DNA from: Physcomitrium patens | Lineage: Eukaryota; Streptophyta; Bryopsida; Funariales; Funariaceae | DNA: 64,000 nucleotides | Reading direction: 5' to 3' | Assembly (NCBI RefSeq): GCF_000002425.4 | Contig: NC_037255.1 | Location: 5,958,063 to 6,022,062 of the forward strand | In this document: positions 37,077 to 50,461 of the stretch, one piece after another | How positions within the stretch are numbered: position 1 is the stretch's first letter | Layout of the letters: each line of letters starts with the position of its first letter | The notes under the pieces: model-generated | What the model was told of the DNA's origin: nothing | Seen by the model: only the letters and a program-made list of their open reading frames with translations | Database searches by the model: none | Translations under genes and position numbers: made by a program

Positions 37077-38673
37077 CAATATGGTTGCAGATATGTTGTC
37101 ACAAGCACAATATGATGATGAAGATGATATAGTTGATGATGAAGAAAATATCGACACCAACTTTTATTTGACTTTGTGTATAAGAAGGGATGGATTGTGT
37201 TTGACTATACTACTTGAATTATTTTCAAAAGAGTTATATGATGATGAATGATTGTATATAAGAAAATACTTAAATACATTAAAGCGGCAAGAAGATTGGA
37301 TGGATTATGAGTTTAAAAGAATTTGGAGGAAGGCTTATGGATATTTTCTTTAAGATAGATTTTTATAGAAGCATCCAAAGTAAAGGGGTGGAGTGCCACA
37401 ACAAATTATATGTGACTATGGCATTCAACAAAAAATTATTAAAGAATTTTATAAAAGTTGGTGGGTGAGACATCAAGGCATTTAGGCAACATTTACAAAA
37501 GTAAAAGAAAAATATTGGTAGAAAAGCATGTATAAGGATGTGGCAGATTTTATAAGATCTTGTGAGACTTATCAAATATATTTAAATATTTTTTATCAAG
37601 ATGGATAGCACCTAACATATCCATTAGCAATTGACTACAAATAAGTGGTTGGTTTAGTTATAATGTCAATGGAATTTGAATCAAAGAAATATTTGGTACT
37701 TACTCAAGAGGATTTGATAAATCAAGTAGAGAAGAAAGTGCTTTGAATAAAGACTACAAAAGGGATATATTGATTTATATTAAAAGAAATTATTTGCCGA
37801 TACAATTGTATTAAAAAAATTACTATAAATAGAAAGAAATTAGATACAAATGAAGCACAAGAGTTCTTTGGAAGGATGGGCATTAGACTTGCATTAACAA
37901 TTGCATATAATTCAAAAGGGAATGGCAAGAATAAACATGGGCACTCTCCAATTGTTAAAGCATTGATTAAAGCATATAAAAGCAAGATAAGTGATTGGCA
38001 TAAATTATTACCATTTATATTATGAACGGATTGTACAAATCATAGTACAATTATAAGATATATACTAGCAAAATTGATATATGAACAAAAATAGGTGATG
38101 CTAATAGAGGAGGTTGTACAAACATAGAATGTATTATCTTGAAAAGATGGTTTAATAAGAAAAGAATTATTAGCATTACAAATTTGACAACTTGAAAGAA
38201 GACATAAGGACATTGAAGTAGCTATAAAGAATTTAAAAGTGGTAAGAGAAAAAAACAAAGAAAGATTTGACAAAAAACATCTATTGTATCCAAAACTAAT
38301 TCAAAATAGAGATTGGATGTTGATTCATGATAGTAGTTTGGACAACCAATATAGCATGGCAAAGAAATTTGCAAGGAGATGGTTTGGACCTTGTGTTGTG
38401 AAACAAATATATGACAATTAAAAATACTTGTTATAAGAACTTGATGGTACAAAATTAAAGATATCTATAGTAGGTAAAAAAATCAAGTTATTTAAACAAA
38501 GAAGTAAAAACATTAATTTTGATGAAGAAAAAAATCCATTATAAGACATTGATATAGAAAAATAAGAAAAAATTGAAGATCAAGAATTTGTCTAAGACAA
38601 AGAGCTCTCTATATCAACATATTGAAGAATCATTGGTGCATGTTAAAAGATTTTTAGGTTCAAGGAAAGTAGA
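37077..38673 (+). pseudogene. F element RNase H end and integrase (right half)
   Basis: Resumes with ACAATATGGTTGCAGATATG, matching A2 at about 18,428, and runs through the integrase zinc finger (near 37,440-37,590), core (near 37,640-37,990) and tail (W-F-G-P-C-V-V near 38,380). Many breaks. Confidence 0.7.
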
Positions 38674-40202
38674 TGTCATGATGTAATACGACTAATAGAT
38701 GAAAATGATGAAGAAATTATCATATTATAAAAGATCTTACTTCAAATATTGTAGCAAATTATCTTAAAAAATAGACAATAGTAAAAAAGAAAATAAGACT
38801 AAAGATGTAAATGCTACTTTTTGTAAAGTAAGCTTCTACTTATTTTGTAAGGCCATAAATAAGATAAAATAAAGAAGATTAAAAAATTAAATGATATGAG
38901 TATAAGTAGGAAAAATTTAAGAGTTGATTTTAGTAAAAATTAACTCAAAAGAGTAAAATTTGATATTCAAAGAGGACGGATTAACAACTTAGATTGAAAT
39001 TAGACCTTGAGGCTCAAATTTGAGCACCTATGACAACTCTAGGGTTCTTTTATAGTTTAAAGAGTTGGATTTGAGAGTAAACTTGATTAAGTTTTTTAAG
39101 CATTAATTTTGAGTGATTTGAGTCTATAATGACTTTATAAGAGCTTTACAAAGTCATAGTTGTTTTAGATGATTTTAGAATTTGTGAAATAAAATGGGTA
39201 TTACGTATTGGAGAATTTTATAAGTTTAGTAGTAGATCTATGGTTCAAATTTTGAGAACTTATATAAATAGACATATTAAGTATATATTGTAAGTTTAAG
39301 CTTGATCAACTACTTGAATTAAAGGTTATTGAATTTCAAACGGATTGAGGTCTTAAAAATTAGACTTTGATGGACAGTTAGAGTTTCTAAATTCTTCAAC
39401 AATCTACTAATTGGATTGGAGTGAAATTTATATATAAAGGTAAAAAATTAATTTTCTATATATGTGTGAAATTTTAAAATAATTTAATGGTTTAAAAAAG
39501 ATATTAATTTTGGAAGTTCAATATTCAGATTGAAATAGGAGGCTAGCCAATATCCAAGCAGATTTTAGGATTTTCTTTCTTTTTGATCAGTACAATTATC
39601 TTTAAATTTTTTATGCTTATTACTAATTTAATTGTTTAGAAGTATGTAAAATTTTAAGCAAGATTAATGATTTAAAAGATAGATATTGAGATTCTAAATT
39701 GTGCTAGGATTACGTTGAACTGATTAGGTTTTGGTTAGGATTTCGTTTAGAATTAGGTTGAATTAGGATTAAGGATTTAATTAAGATTTAGTTAAGATTT
39801 AAGATTTGATTAAGATTTGGTTAGGATTTAGGATTTAAGATTTGCTTAGGATTTAGGATTTTGCTTAAGATTTGATTAAAATCTATTAGGTTTTCAACTA
39901 GGATTAAATTAGGACTTGATTGAAATTCATTTAAGATATATTTTTGATTATTTTAATATTTTTTTAAGACTTCTTAGGGATTTTTTTGAAATTTATTGAA
40001 TATTTCTTTCGAATTCTTTTAAAATTTCTTATTGTTTATTTTGTAATTTTTTAAGGTTTCTTTTGAATTTAATTAAAGCTTATTTAGCATTGTTAAAGTT
40101 CAATTAGAATTTATTTGGTATTTTTTTAGAGTTAGGATTTTTTTATTGCAATTTTCATTCAACCTTCTACAACTATATGCCCGGTGTATTTTTGAGCATA
40201 AA
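38674..40202 (+). repeat. F element 3' LTR
   Basis: Starts TGTCATGATGTAATACGAC. Its end region (CCTTCTACAACTATATGCCC, about 40,160) matches the end of the A LTR (CTTCTACAGCCAGACGCCC). The final bases are replaced by B5 sequence. It contains a run of related GGATTTAGGATTTG-like short units at about 39,700-39,870. Confidence 0.65.
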
Positions 40203-41299
40203 TGTTGCCTTTTCAACACATATATTTGAAAGTAAAAGATATGAAAATTGATGTGATATATTTTAAACTTCTTATAAAAAAAATTCACCATTGTTGAAAA
40301 GGATTATATTCGTATTGTAGACAACATAAGTATACTACTCAACATTATTTGAAGAAGAAATACAACTATAAGATGATGAATATAATTATCAAAAGGATTA
40401 TTGTGGCTAAAAAAATATAACTCTCAAATAGATTGGATTAATTATAGTCTTAATTTTTTCAAAAATAAAACTAAGAATTTTATCAACCAAATAGAAAGTC
40501 AAAAGTCTAACATAGCCAAATCCTTATTTATAAATATAAATACTTTCTTACATGTTGCAAAAGAAAGATTGTCTTATATTATTTATGTCACATCTATTTT
40601 TAATGATAAAAAGTTTTTAAGTAGCATTACAAGTCAATATCAAGATTATAAAGATGTCTTTAAAAAAAAGATATTTTTTACATGTGGATATTCTTTTAAA
40701 CATCAACTTTATGATTCTTCAATTGATCATTAAGAGAGAACTCAACTGCTATTTAAATCAAGCTACACTTTATCACAAAATGAGTTGGTTGAATACAAAG
40801 AATATATAGAAGAAAATTTAGCTATGAATTTCATATGACATTCAAAATTTCTACTAAGAACTCCAATCTTGTTTATAAAAAAAAAATATAAATCATTTTG
40901 GATGTATATGGATTATTAAAAGCTTAGCAAGATTACTATGAAGAATAAGTATTTTTTACTCTTAATATCTGGACTTTTTGAATAATTTAATCAAATTAAG
41001 ATATTTATCAAAATAGATCTATAAAGAGCATATAATTTAGTATGCATCAAAGAAGGGGATGAATAGAAGACTGTATTTCAAATTAAATATGAATATTTTG
41101 AATACAATATCATGGCTTTTGAACTTATAAATATGCCATAAATTTTTTAATATCTAATAGATGATGTTTTTTTAGATTTTTTAAATGAATTTATTATTTA
41201 TAATCTAAATAAAATTTTAATCTATTCTAAAAGCATAGAAAAGTATGAATTTTATGTTTATTGTATATTACAAAAACTTAGAGATATACAATTATATGC

Positions 41300-42859
41300 T
41301 ATTATATTATGTGATTTTTTATTTGAAAATATACTAAATACCTAGCTATAGAAAGTTTAGCTTTAATTTATTAGAAAAATTATAATAAATAATATATTTT
41401 TATTATAGAGGACAATTAAATATAATAATATCAAAAGATATTCTACTAGTAAAAATATTTTTATATTTAAGAAGCTTTATACATAATTTTATATATAATA
41501 TATTTTTATATTTAAGAAGCTTTCTAAAGCATCTAGAAATATCCTAACATTCTTTGCTATATCAAATCATAACTAACTAGTTGCCAATAAGTTAGACTTT
41601 CCATACGCTCAAAAAATATATATAATCTCCTTTCAAAAATCTACCTTTATATTATTATTTTTTTATTTTTTTATAGCTCCATATGTTTATCTTTCACATA
41701 TATATATAAAGTCTTGGCTTCCAAAACCCCCTATATTTTGTATAAAATATCCAAATTACAATAAAATCCTTTCAAAATATTTTTCATTCATAATTTTTTT
41801 TTTAAACTTTAAAAATTCATATTCCTTGTATCAATTGTTTAATTTTTTTTTAATTTTTAGATGATATAAACTTCATCTTTAAGCTTTACTAAAAAATAAA
41901 TAAACCATAAATCAACTACAGATTATTTGGTATCTTAGAAATCCTATTAGGTGCTTTAAATCCTAATTTATAAGCACTTGAGTACTATTTTCTATATATC
42001 TCAATAATCCAAATTCAAAATACTACAAAAATTTATGTATAAAGTATAGTAACATGATAATATACATTTTTAAAAATTTTGAGCCAAAATCTTCTCAAAT
42101 TGCTCAAGATATAGCTCAAAATACAACCACTAATGAATCAAATTACTTAATGCTCTTAGATTAGAAGTGCTGACTTCAACTTCTTATATCTCCTTTATCC
42201 TAGCCTTGAATTCATCAAGAAATATGTGAAAAATGTAACCAAAAAAGTGCTCTTTTCAACCATAGTTTCTGATCCTTTATTGCTTTTTGTATGCATGCAT
42301 TATATCCAAAAGAATAGTAGTAGGTACAAAATCAACACCTTAACTTTGAGCGCCTATATCTCTTTCATAAAAACTCCAAATTACACAAAAGTTATACTAA
42401 AATTATAGTTAAAAACCTAAAACTTTTATCTTTGGTCTTTCAAGTTTGAATGGCCTCAAAAAAATAACCTTAATTCCTAATAAGACTTTATTTAGCCTTC
42501 TTGAAGTCCATTGGGTATGAATTTTGGCCAATAAGAATGAAGATTTTTATCATCTATCTCCATTCATCCATATGGTTGGCCTTACAACTCTTTTTTATAC
42601 AAAAATCCTTCTCTAATCCTTTTTCTAATAAGTTTTGTATAATATGTGCCCTAAATATTAAATAAAAAAAACAAATAAGATTTTAAGAATCACCAATGTC
42701 CAATAAAAGTAGCTCTAAATATATAAAAACTATTACCAATATAAAATTAACTTCAATAATAGCCTTTTTTAACTAATTACTTCAAAGTAGTAATCTAATC
42801 ACATTTTATAATCAACTAAAATCTAATAACATGACTTTCATTACATTGTATAATAAATT

Positions 42860-42894
<35 letters not shown>

Positions 42895-42920
42895 TATAAT
42901 AGCCAAATCATAATACAACA
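41300..42920. repeat. D-related LTR inside B5 RT
   Basis: Opens TATTATATTATGTGATTT, a drifted form of the D start, and closes AATCATAATACAACA. The RT text resumes at 42,921 (TCAAGATAGAAAAATATAT against B3 27,350). At about 1.62 kb it is longer than the other D copies. It contains an AT run at 42,863-42,892. Confidence 0.65.
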
Positions 42921-43303
42921 ATGTCAAGATAGAAAAATATATATTTCATACTATTCAAGTTGATTTTTTAAGATAAACCTTTTCAAATGATGGCCTTTTG
43001 ATGGATCCTAAGAAGTCCTAAACTATCATAGATTAAAAGGTTCTAAAAATAATAAAATATATCTAATATTTTTTAAAATTTACTAATTATTATCAAATCT
43101 TCATCAAAAACTTTTTTCAAATTATAGCTTCACTTATATGTTTGACTTATAAAGAAAAATTTGAGTAGAATAAAGAAGCATAAGTAACATTTGAAGTTTT
43201 GAAGATAGCTTTTGTTTTTTCACCAATTTTATATTATATTGACTTTTTCAAGGTATTTTTTATTAAAAAAAATATATCAAATTTTATTTTGGATACCATA
43301 TAG

Positions 43304-43840
43304 TATTATAAATATACGTATTTAGTCCAATAATTACTTATATGATTAAGTATAAGTAGGTAAAAATAAATTAATTTCATAATATCTTTTAAAGAAGCTT
43401 TTTAGAAGTCATATAGATACTGCTTTGACTTCATACTTATTTGTAGTTAATTGATAGGCTAAAAACCTAGTCAATAAGTTTACCACATGACACATGTATT
43501 GATAGTTTGTAGACTAAGCTAACTATATAATGCACATATGGATAACTTTCCTTACACATTAAGTCATGTATCTAACAAAATCAACATGTGTTTAAGGTCC
43601 TATAGAATATTGCCACATAGTACTAATTAGAGAGTATACATGGAAGCAAAAGTGAAGACTTCTTTAATCTTGTCAATGCCTTTCTAGTCCTTAGTCTTAT
43701 TTCAAGTCTTTCTAGTCTTTTATTCTTTGGTAATATCTTTTTTAGTTTAAAATATTACGATCTTTGAGTGATTTTCTAGCCTTTTTAAATGACACAAGAG
43801 TGTATTGAGATTTTTTTTTTTTTTGAGATTTATATTTTGA
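43304..43840 (+). repeat. B solo LTR inside B5 RNase H
   Basis: About 537 bp aligning with other B LTRs (for example AAGGTCCTATAGAATATTGCC against 23,641). RNase H text continues on both sides, so it was inserted after B5 was in place. Borders are approximate. Confidence 0.65.
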
Positions 43841-45509
43841 ATATATAATCACAAATGAAAGTAGATGACAAATTTCATTTAGTAGCTTTTTATTCAAGAA
43901 AATTTTCAGTAAACAAAATCAACTATAAGTTCTATAATAAAGAACTTTTTATAACTATAGATTTATTTTAAGAATGGCATCATTATCTTGAAGGTCCTTC
44001 TAATCCAATCATCATATATATATATAGATCATAAGAATCTCAAATATTTTATAGCAGCATATGTTTTGAATAGTTTTCAAGCCCTTTGGAGCATGTTTTT
44101 ATCAAAATTTGAATTCAAGTTCACTTATTGTCTAGAAAAATAATAAGATTTGTCATATGTCTTTTTTAAAAAATCTTATCTTACATCAAAAGAAAGAGAT
44201 ATAGCTTTTGATTAATAATAGATCTTTTTTTTGGAGTTAAAGTAATTTTATTTATAAGCAATAAAATCAAAATTAATTATTGGTTTAACTTTTTTTTTTA
44301 AAGTTGAATTAATTATGTCTTTTAATTTTCTTTTTTGTAAAATAAAGAAAATTCTTCAAAATAAATAAATTTGAACTCAAGAAAAATGTATTTTATTTTA
44401 AGAGGCACTTATATATTTCAAAAGATGAAGTATAATTATATATTTTTTAAGCTCGTTACAACTTTTCAACAATAGGATATTTTGGATACAAAAGACTTTG
44501 GAACTAATATTTAAAGATTTTTGGAAGTATCAATTATGAAAGGCAATGAAAGACTTTATATAATTATATGACATTTGTTAAAAATCGAAAATTCCTTTTC
44601 GTTGATATTTCAAACTTTTTCAACTATTATCTATTCTTAAACAAGCATGGTCTTTTCTTTTTAGAGATTTTTTTCATAGATCTTTCAGTCTCGAGTTTCT
44701 ATAATTCTATATTTGTGATAATAGATCATTGTACTAAAATGGTACTTTTTTTACTATATATAAAATCTATCATTAGTAAAAAAAATAGCTAAGATATTTT
44801 TTAATAATATCTATGACTATCATGGATTTTTCAAGGATATTATATTGAATAAAGGGATTTAATTTGTATCAAGGCTTTGAAGCAATATTTTTAAGATTTT
44901 AAATATAGATATAAAACTATCTTTGGCTTTCCATCTTCAAATTGATGAACCAATGGAGTACATAAATTAAGTTTTGGAGCAATATTTGAAGTATACTATC
45001 AACTACCAATAAGATATTTGGATAATTCTTTTGCCACTAGCATAGTTTGCTTAGAATAATACAATATATTTTTTTATTCAATAAGTATTTTTTTTCTAAT
45101 TATAATTAATATTCATAACTTGATACTTTTGATTTTTTAAAGGTTAATAATCTTGTAACAAAAGATTTAACAAATCATTTTTTCATGCTATATACAACAA
45201 TGAAGATACAATTATAAGAAGTTTAAGAATAAAAAAAGTTCAATGGAGATGCTTATTGCAAAGAAAAATCTCAATTCTATATTAGCAATAAAGTATAGTT
45301 ACTTTGTCATAATATTAAGACTATTTGTCCTTGTGACAAGTTGGATTATTGTAGATTTGAACTATTTCTTACATGTAAACAAATCAATCTATTTTCATAT
45401 TGATTACATCTACTAAAGTTTATGAAGATCTATTCAATATTCTATGTATCTCTTTTTAAGCCATATAAGACAATGAATATCTTAGAAAGAAGACAAATAC
45501 CACCATCTC

Positions 45510-45690
45510 TTATAGAATTGGATAATAATCAAAAATTTAAGATAGAAGGAGTCTTTGACTTAAGGTGGTGCTAACTTAAGTTGAAATATCTTATTTATTA
45601 GCATAGATATGATATGAGTAAATGCACATGGAAGCCAATAAAGAATTTTGTAAATGCAACAAAGAAGATCAAAGCTTTTCAACAATAAAA
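45510..45690 (+). pseudogene. B5 chromodomain remnant
   Basis: The residues L-K-Y-L-I-Y-W and M-S-K-C-T-W-K-P-I-K-N-F follow the integrase tail, the same pattern as the B1 chromodomain. This independently supports the assignment of family B to chromoviruses. Fossil. Confidence 0.65.
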
Positions 45691-46272
45691 TCCATCAAAA
45701 CTAAGTTAAAGAGTCAAGCAAATCTTTGCAATAAAAGAAAGTTTAATAAAGATTACATTCTATCTTTTATCTTTTATTCTGATTTTTCTGTATTAGTAGT
45801 GCTAACAAGATAAAAAATCAGTAGTTAGTAGATTCAATTCAAGAGCTATCATTTGTTGACTTGTCAAATAAGAAATTGTAGTTATCTTAGCCTTAAAAAT
45901 AATATAATAGAAATAAAGATCTTTAAAAACATCATATTCTTCTTCAAATTAATGGTAAGATATAATATATTTGGCATTACTATCTTAAAATAGACTTTTG
46001 ATATTTATTGATTTTATTGGAAGTAAAAATAACTTATAATAGTGTTACAAATATTTTTTTTGAAAAAAGTTACAAAGACTTCAATAATAATCAAATATCA
46101 AGGTCGTCTTCTTATTTTAGAATAAAACATTATTGATGGCTAAGAAGACCTACCAACTACCTTTAAAAAGAACAAAGATTAGAATATGTGGCAAATATAA
46201 TTTGTTGCATATTGGACTTCATCAACATGTGATCATCACTTCTTGTAGAACTTATTTCTAAAAGAGGGATAA

Positions 46273-46824
46273 TGTTACAAATGTATATATTTATTCTAAT
46301 AATTTCTTAGATAATATAAATATATAGAATAGATAAAAGTACATTAATTTGATAATATCTTATAAAAAAGCTTCTTAAAAGCTTCATAAATATAATTTTA
46401 CCTTTATATTTTTTTGTATGTATTTAGTAAGTTGAATACTTGGCCAATAAATTAACCATATGTCACATATATTGATAGATTGTCGTACAAGTTAATCATG
46501 TGGTGCATATATATAAAAAACTTGCTTTGCAAGTTAAGATATGTATTTTACAAATTAGACACATGTTAGAAGTCATATAGAACATTGATATGTAGCTCCT
46601 AGTTAGATAATATATATAAAAGCAAAAATGAAGTCTTCTTCACTCCTGTCAATTCTCTTCTTGCTTCTAATTTAGTTTCAAGGATCTTTAATTTTTTTTG
46701 TCTTTTGTCAATATCCATTCTAGTTTCTTTTGAATATACATGCTATTTTATTTCTATTTTATCATCTTTCTTTTAAAAAAATATCACTTATTTATTTGTC
46801 CTTATTGAGTTTTAATCTTTAACA
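46273..46824 (+). repeat. B5 3' LTR
   Basis: Begins TGTTACAAATGTATATATTT after the purine tract AAAAGAGGGATAA and ends TTTAACA. Length 552 bp. Confidence 0.7.
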
Positions 46825-49264
46825 ATATGTTTACAAATAAGAAATATTTCAAGTCTATGATAATCTAATTTATCACAAAAATAACTAATCTTTATACTAT
46901 GACAAAAAAACCATATCTTATTACTAATTTAGAATTGATGATTTTACTTACAATAATCATTTGCATTGATCTTTATTATTCTTTAGCTTCATTTAATTAT
47001 CTTTTTATTTTTATATTTAATTCTAAAATACAATGTGCCAAATCTTTTTTGATAAGTTTATGAACATTTGAAAAATTAAAAATATAAAGTCATAGATAAT
47101 AACCATAATTAATAAATAAAAATATTTTTAAATAGAAAAATATATTATACTATCAAAATTTGCTAATAATAAATTATCAAATTATCTTAATAATAGTTGA
47201 TAGTACATCTTAGATACTATTCTATTATTTTATTTACATATTTTATTTGTCCATAAATTTGAAGATGAAAAACTAAAGATAAGTTTATATCTATCTTCAA
47301 TATCTTAAATATTATAATATCTTTAAGCAATCTATGATATCAACAAAGATTATCAAAAAAATATTTAGTTGTTTCTTTACTTATGATAGATTTGGTATAT
47401 AATACAAAATTTTCCATCTTAGTGAAACAATCTAATATTATGAATCTAAGTCATAAGAATTTAAAATTAAAATATCCATAATAAAATCTATAGAATAAAA
47501 AATCATAATAGATTAGGAATAGGAAATAGTTAGAAAAATTTGTAAGGTCATAATATAGAATTTTTGATCTTAAGCAAATATCACATGATTGTAAAAATTT
47601 CTTAATTACTTTTTATATTTGAAGCCATTAAAAAACTTTCAAGGTTAATTTCAAGGTCTTTTTACATCAAAAATATCTTACAGCTAAAAAATTGTGACAA
47701 GCTTGAAGAACATGTTTTTATATTTTATCTTTTAAAATATACAAGAATTTTTTAAAATAGAGTATATTTTTTTAATATTAAAAATTAAAAATATTATAAG
47801 ATTTAGAAGTTTTTTTTTTTAATATCAAGAATAAAGTCAAAGGGCATATCTAATTAGACTTGGTTAAAAAAAATTGAATCAATAATCAACATTGATTTCA
47901 TTGTTTGAAGATAAAATTGCTTTGACTTTATAAGAATAATTTTTTGTTAATTAAAAGTTTCATATCCATCTTTTGATGTAAGATAAGAACCCCTAAAAAG
48001 AACATTTGACAAATCTTATTATTTTTTTAGCTGATATATGATCTTGAATTTAGATTTTAACAAAGACATAGTCAAACAAGTTTTGTAATAATTTAAAACA
48101 TGAATTGACATGAAATATTTGAGATTCTTGTGTTTTGTCTAAAAAAACACTAAATTTGAAGTATCTTTTAGATAATCACACCATTCTTAATATAAATCTA
48201 TATAGCAAGAAGTTCTTTGTTGTAGATCTTGAAGTTAAAAATGATTGCTAAAATATTTTTGAATGAAAAACTACTAAGTAAAGTTTTTTATTTGCTCCTA
48301 ATTTTGTCAATATTTTATCTAAAAAAAATTCTAAAGTATTTTTTTTTTATAAAAAATATTTTAAAAAATTGATACAATAGAAGATTGATGTAAAAATGAA
48401 AGTTGTCTTTAAAGCTTTAAGTCTTCATTTAACTTCTTTCTTCTATTAAAAGTTTCTATATAGATTGAATACTTAGGTAGAATTTCAACTTGAAAAAGTG
48501 TTTAATAAAAATTTAATAGTAATTGATAAATTTCAAATAATATTATGCATATTTTATTATTCTTTAAATCTTTCAATTCATAATAGTCTAAACTTTCTTA
48601 AAATCTATGATAAGGCCATTATTTCAAATGATATATCTTAAAAAACTAACTTAAATAGTGAAAAATATACACTTTTCTATCTTAGAATATAATCTTCTAT
48701 TTCTAAGTTTGTGTATTACATAACAAAATTAAAATTTATATTTTTTATATTTTTAGAATAAATTGAAATATCATCTCAATAATAAATTATATCATCTAAA
48801 AATCTCAAAAGATATTACTTTATAGATGTTGAAAAGCAAATAATACATTTGTAGGTTCAAAAGACATTATATTATATTCAAATTATCCATATCTAATTTA
48901 AAATGTAATCTTCTACTCTTTTCCTTCTATAATGTATATTAAGTTTTATGCTCCTTATAAATTTATTTTTGTATAGATCTTAATTTGATTCAATTAATAA
49001 AAAATATAATTATTAAAGATAAAAGATGACTATACATAATAGTGATGTTATTGAGCCTTAATAATCCTTACATATTTATAATAATCTACATTTTTTTTTA
49101 CAAAAAAAATAAAAGCACATATGAAAAAATTTGATTGACATATGAAATTCTTAGCTAAATTTTTATCAATGTGATCCTTAAGTTCAGCCAACTCATTTTT
49201 TGACAAATTATAGATTGGTCCAAATGATGGTTGAACTCCCTCTTCAAGATCAATTGAGTAATTA

Positions 49265-50461
49265 TGTTTGTAAAATTCACTCCTCAATCCAATTACAAGA
49301 TGGCCTAAATTAAGAATTTCTTATAATTAGTGGTCTGAAGTGGAAGTAGCAAGAATAAGAAAAAAAGAAGCAAAACACAAAAACAAGTGAAACAAGTACA
49401 ATCAAGCAATTGTACACTACAAAATTAGTCACACTCTATTCATTGAATTTTCACCCAAAAAAAAATAAAAAATAAAAAATACATTTTTAGAAAGATAATT
49501 TTTTATCTTTCCAATATTATAAGAAACATATAAATCCGAGTTACCATGAGTAAGTTATGAAGATTTTAAAATAATAAATAAATAAATAAAAATTTAAATA
49601 AATAATTTTTACCTCAAGGTTAATTTGTTTAAGAGATCAAGAATTCGACCCTCACCAAGGCTTACAAATAGTGTATATGGATCCAAGAGAGGCCACAAGG
49701 CCTTAATCTTATCCTTCTAACTACCTTCAAGGTGCTACAACCCATGTAGGACTTGTAGACCTCCTTTCTTACAAGGACTACACTAGTTGTTGGTCATCCT
49801 ATTTTCTACTAGTAAAACCAATAATTTTGCATTTTTGACCTCACTATAGTGTTTAAAAACACTTATTAGCCTAGAAACCTGTTGTGGCCTTCAAATCGTA
49901 TTCCATTTCTTCATAATGGCTTCCGAAGTCGTAAAATTAATTTTTGCCAAAGTCTTAAAAATTTCTCTAAAAATTCCTAAAAAATTCTAAATAAATTCTA
50001 AATAAAATTTAAAAATTATTATAATATTTTTATAATATTAAAATCAATTTGGAGATATATTTTATTATCTTCATAATTTTTTATAGTAATAAAATAAATT
50101 TAAATCCACTATAAATCCTACTTTTTATATAACTAACTAAAAAGTCATGAGGTTCTTATGCTTCTTCTAAATACTACTAATTTTTATAGTTTTTTTATAA
50201 ATAATATGTATAGATAGAAGGCCAATATAAATATTGGCCTTGATAAATAATTCTCAATACTCAATAATAAGTAAAAAATACTAAACAAACTAAAATAATT
50301 GCCTCCAAGACTTATTAAGACTCCAATTCTACAACTAACATTCTAATTTTTTATTTGTCTAAAGATTTCTATACTATTTACCATATATTGTGGTTTTAAG
50401 CACTCTAAATGAATCTTTTTATCCTAAAATAACTAATGAGTTGATTTGATGATTCATAGCA
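49265..50461. repeat. G solo LTR-like insertion inside B6
   Basis: About 1197 bp starting TGTTTGTAAAATTC and ending TAGCA, interrupting the B6 RT/protease linker. ATTA (49,261-49,264) and ATCA (50,462-50,465) fit a drifted target duplication. It carries no coding sequence I recognise and resembles no other element here. Solo LTR is the best guess. Confidence 0.5.

Larger units (their letters stand above)
1560..40202 (+). mobile_element. Family F Ty3/Gypsy element, split in two by a 32.5-kb nested block
   Basis: Two plus-strand pieces belong together. The left piece (about 1560-4535) carries the end of gag, the protease, reverse transcriptase and most of RNase H. The right piece (37,077-38,673) resumes in RNase H and runs through integrase to a 3' LTR at 38,674-40,202. 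Both resemble family A at protein level and are equally AT-drifted. The break is exactly where element B1 sits, and CAATA occurs on both sides (4531-4535 and 37,077-37,081). The LTR opens TGTCATGATGTAATACGA, close to the family A start, and its far end joins element B5. F is incomplete, has many breaks and is the oldest layer, since everything between the halves landed in it. Confidence 0.75.
40203..46824 (+). mobile_element. Chromovirus B5, 5'-incomplete
   Basis: Plus strand. The gag end lies about 40,203-40,400, protease and linker 40,401-40,733, RT about 40,740-41,299, a D LTR 41,300-42,920, RT/RNase H 42,921-43,303, a B solo LTR 43,304-43,840, RNase H, integrase and chromodomain 43,841-45,690, and the 3' LTR 46,273-46,824. 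It aligns with B3 throughout and is even more AT-drifted. Broken in very many places. The 45,690-46,272 stretch is noncoding 3' sequence. Confidence 0.7.
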
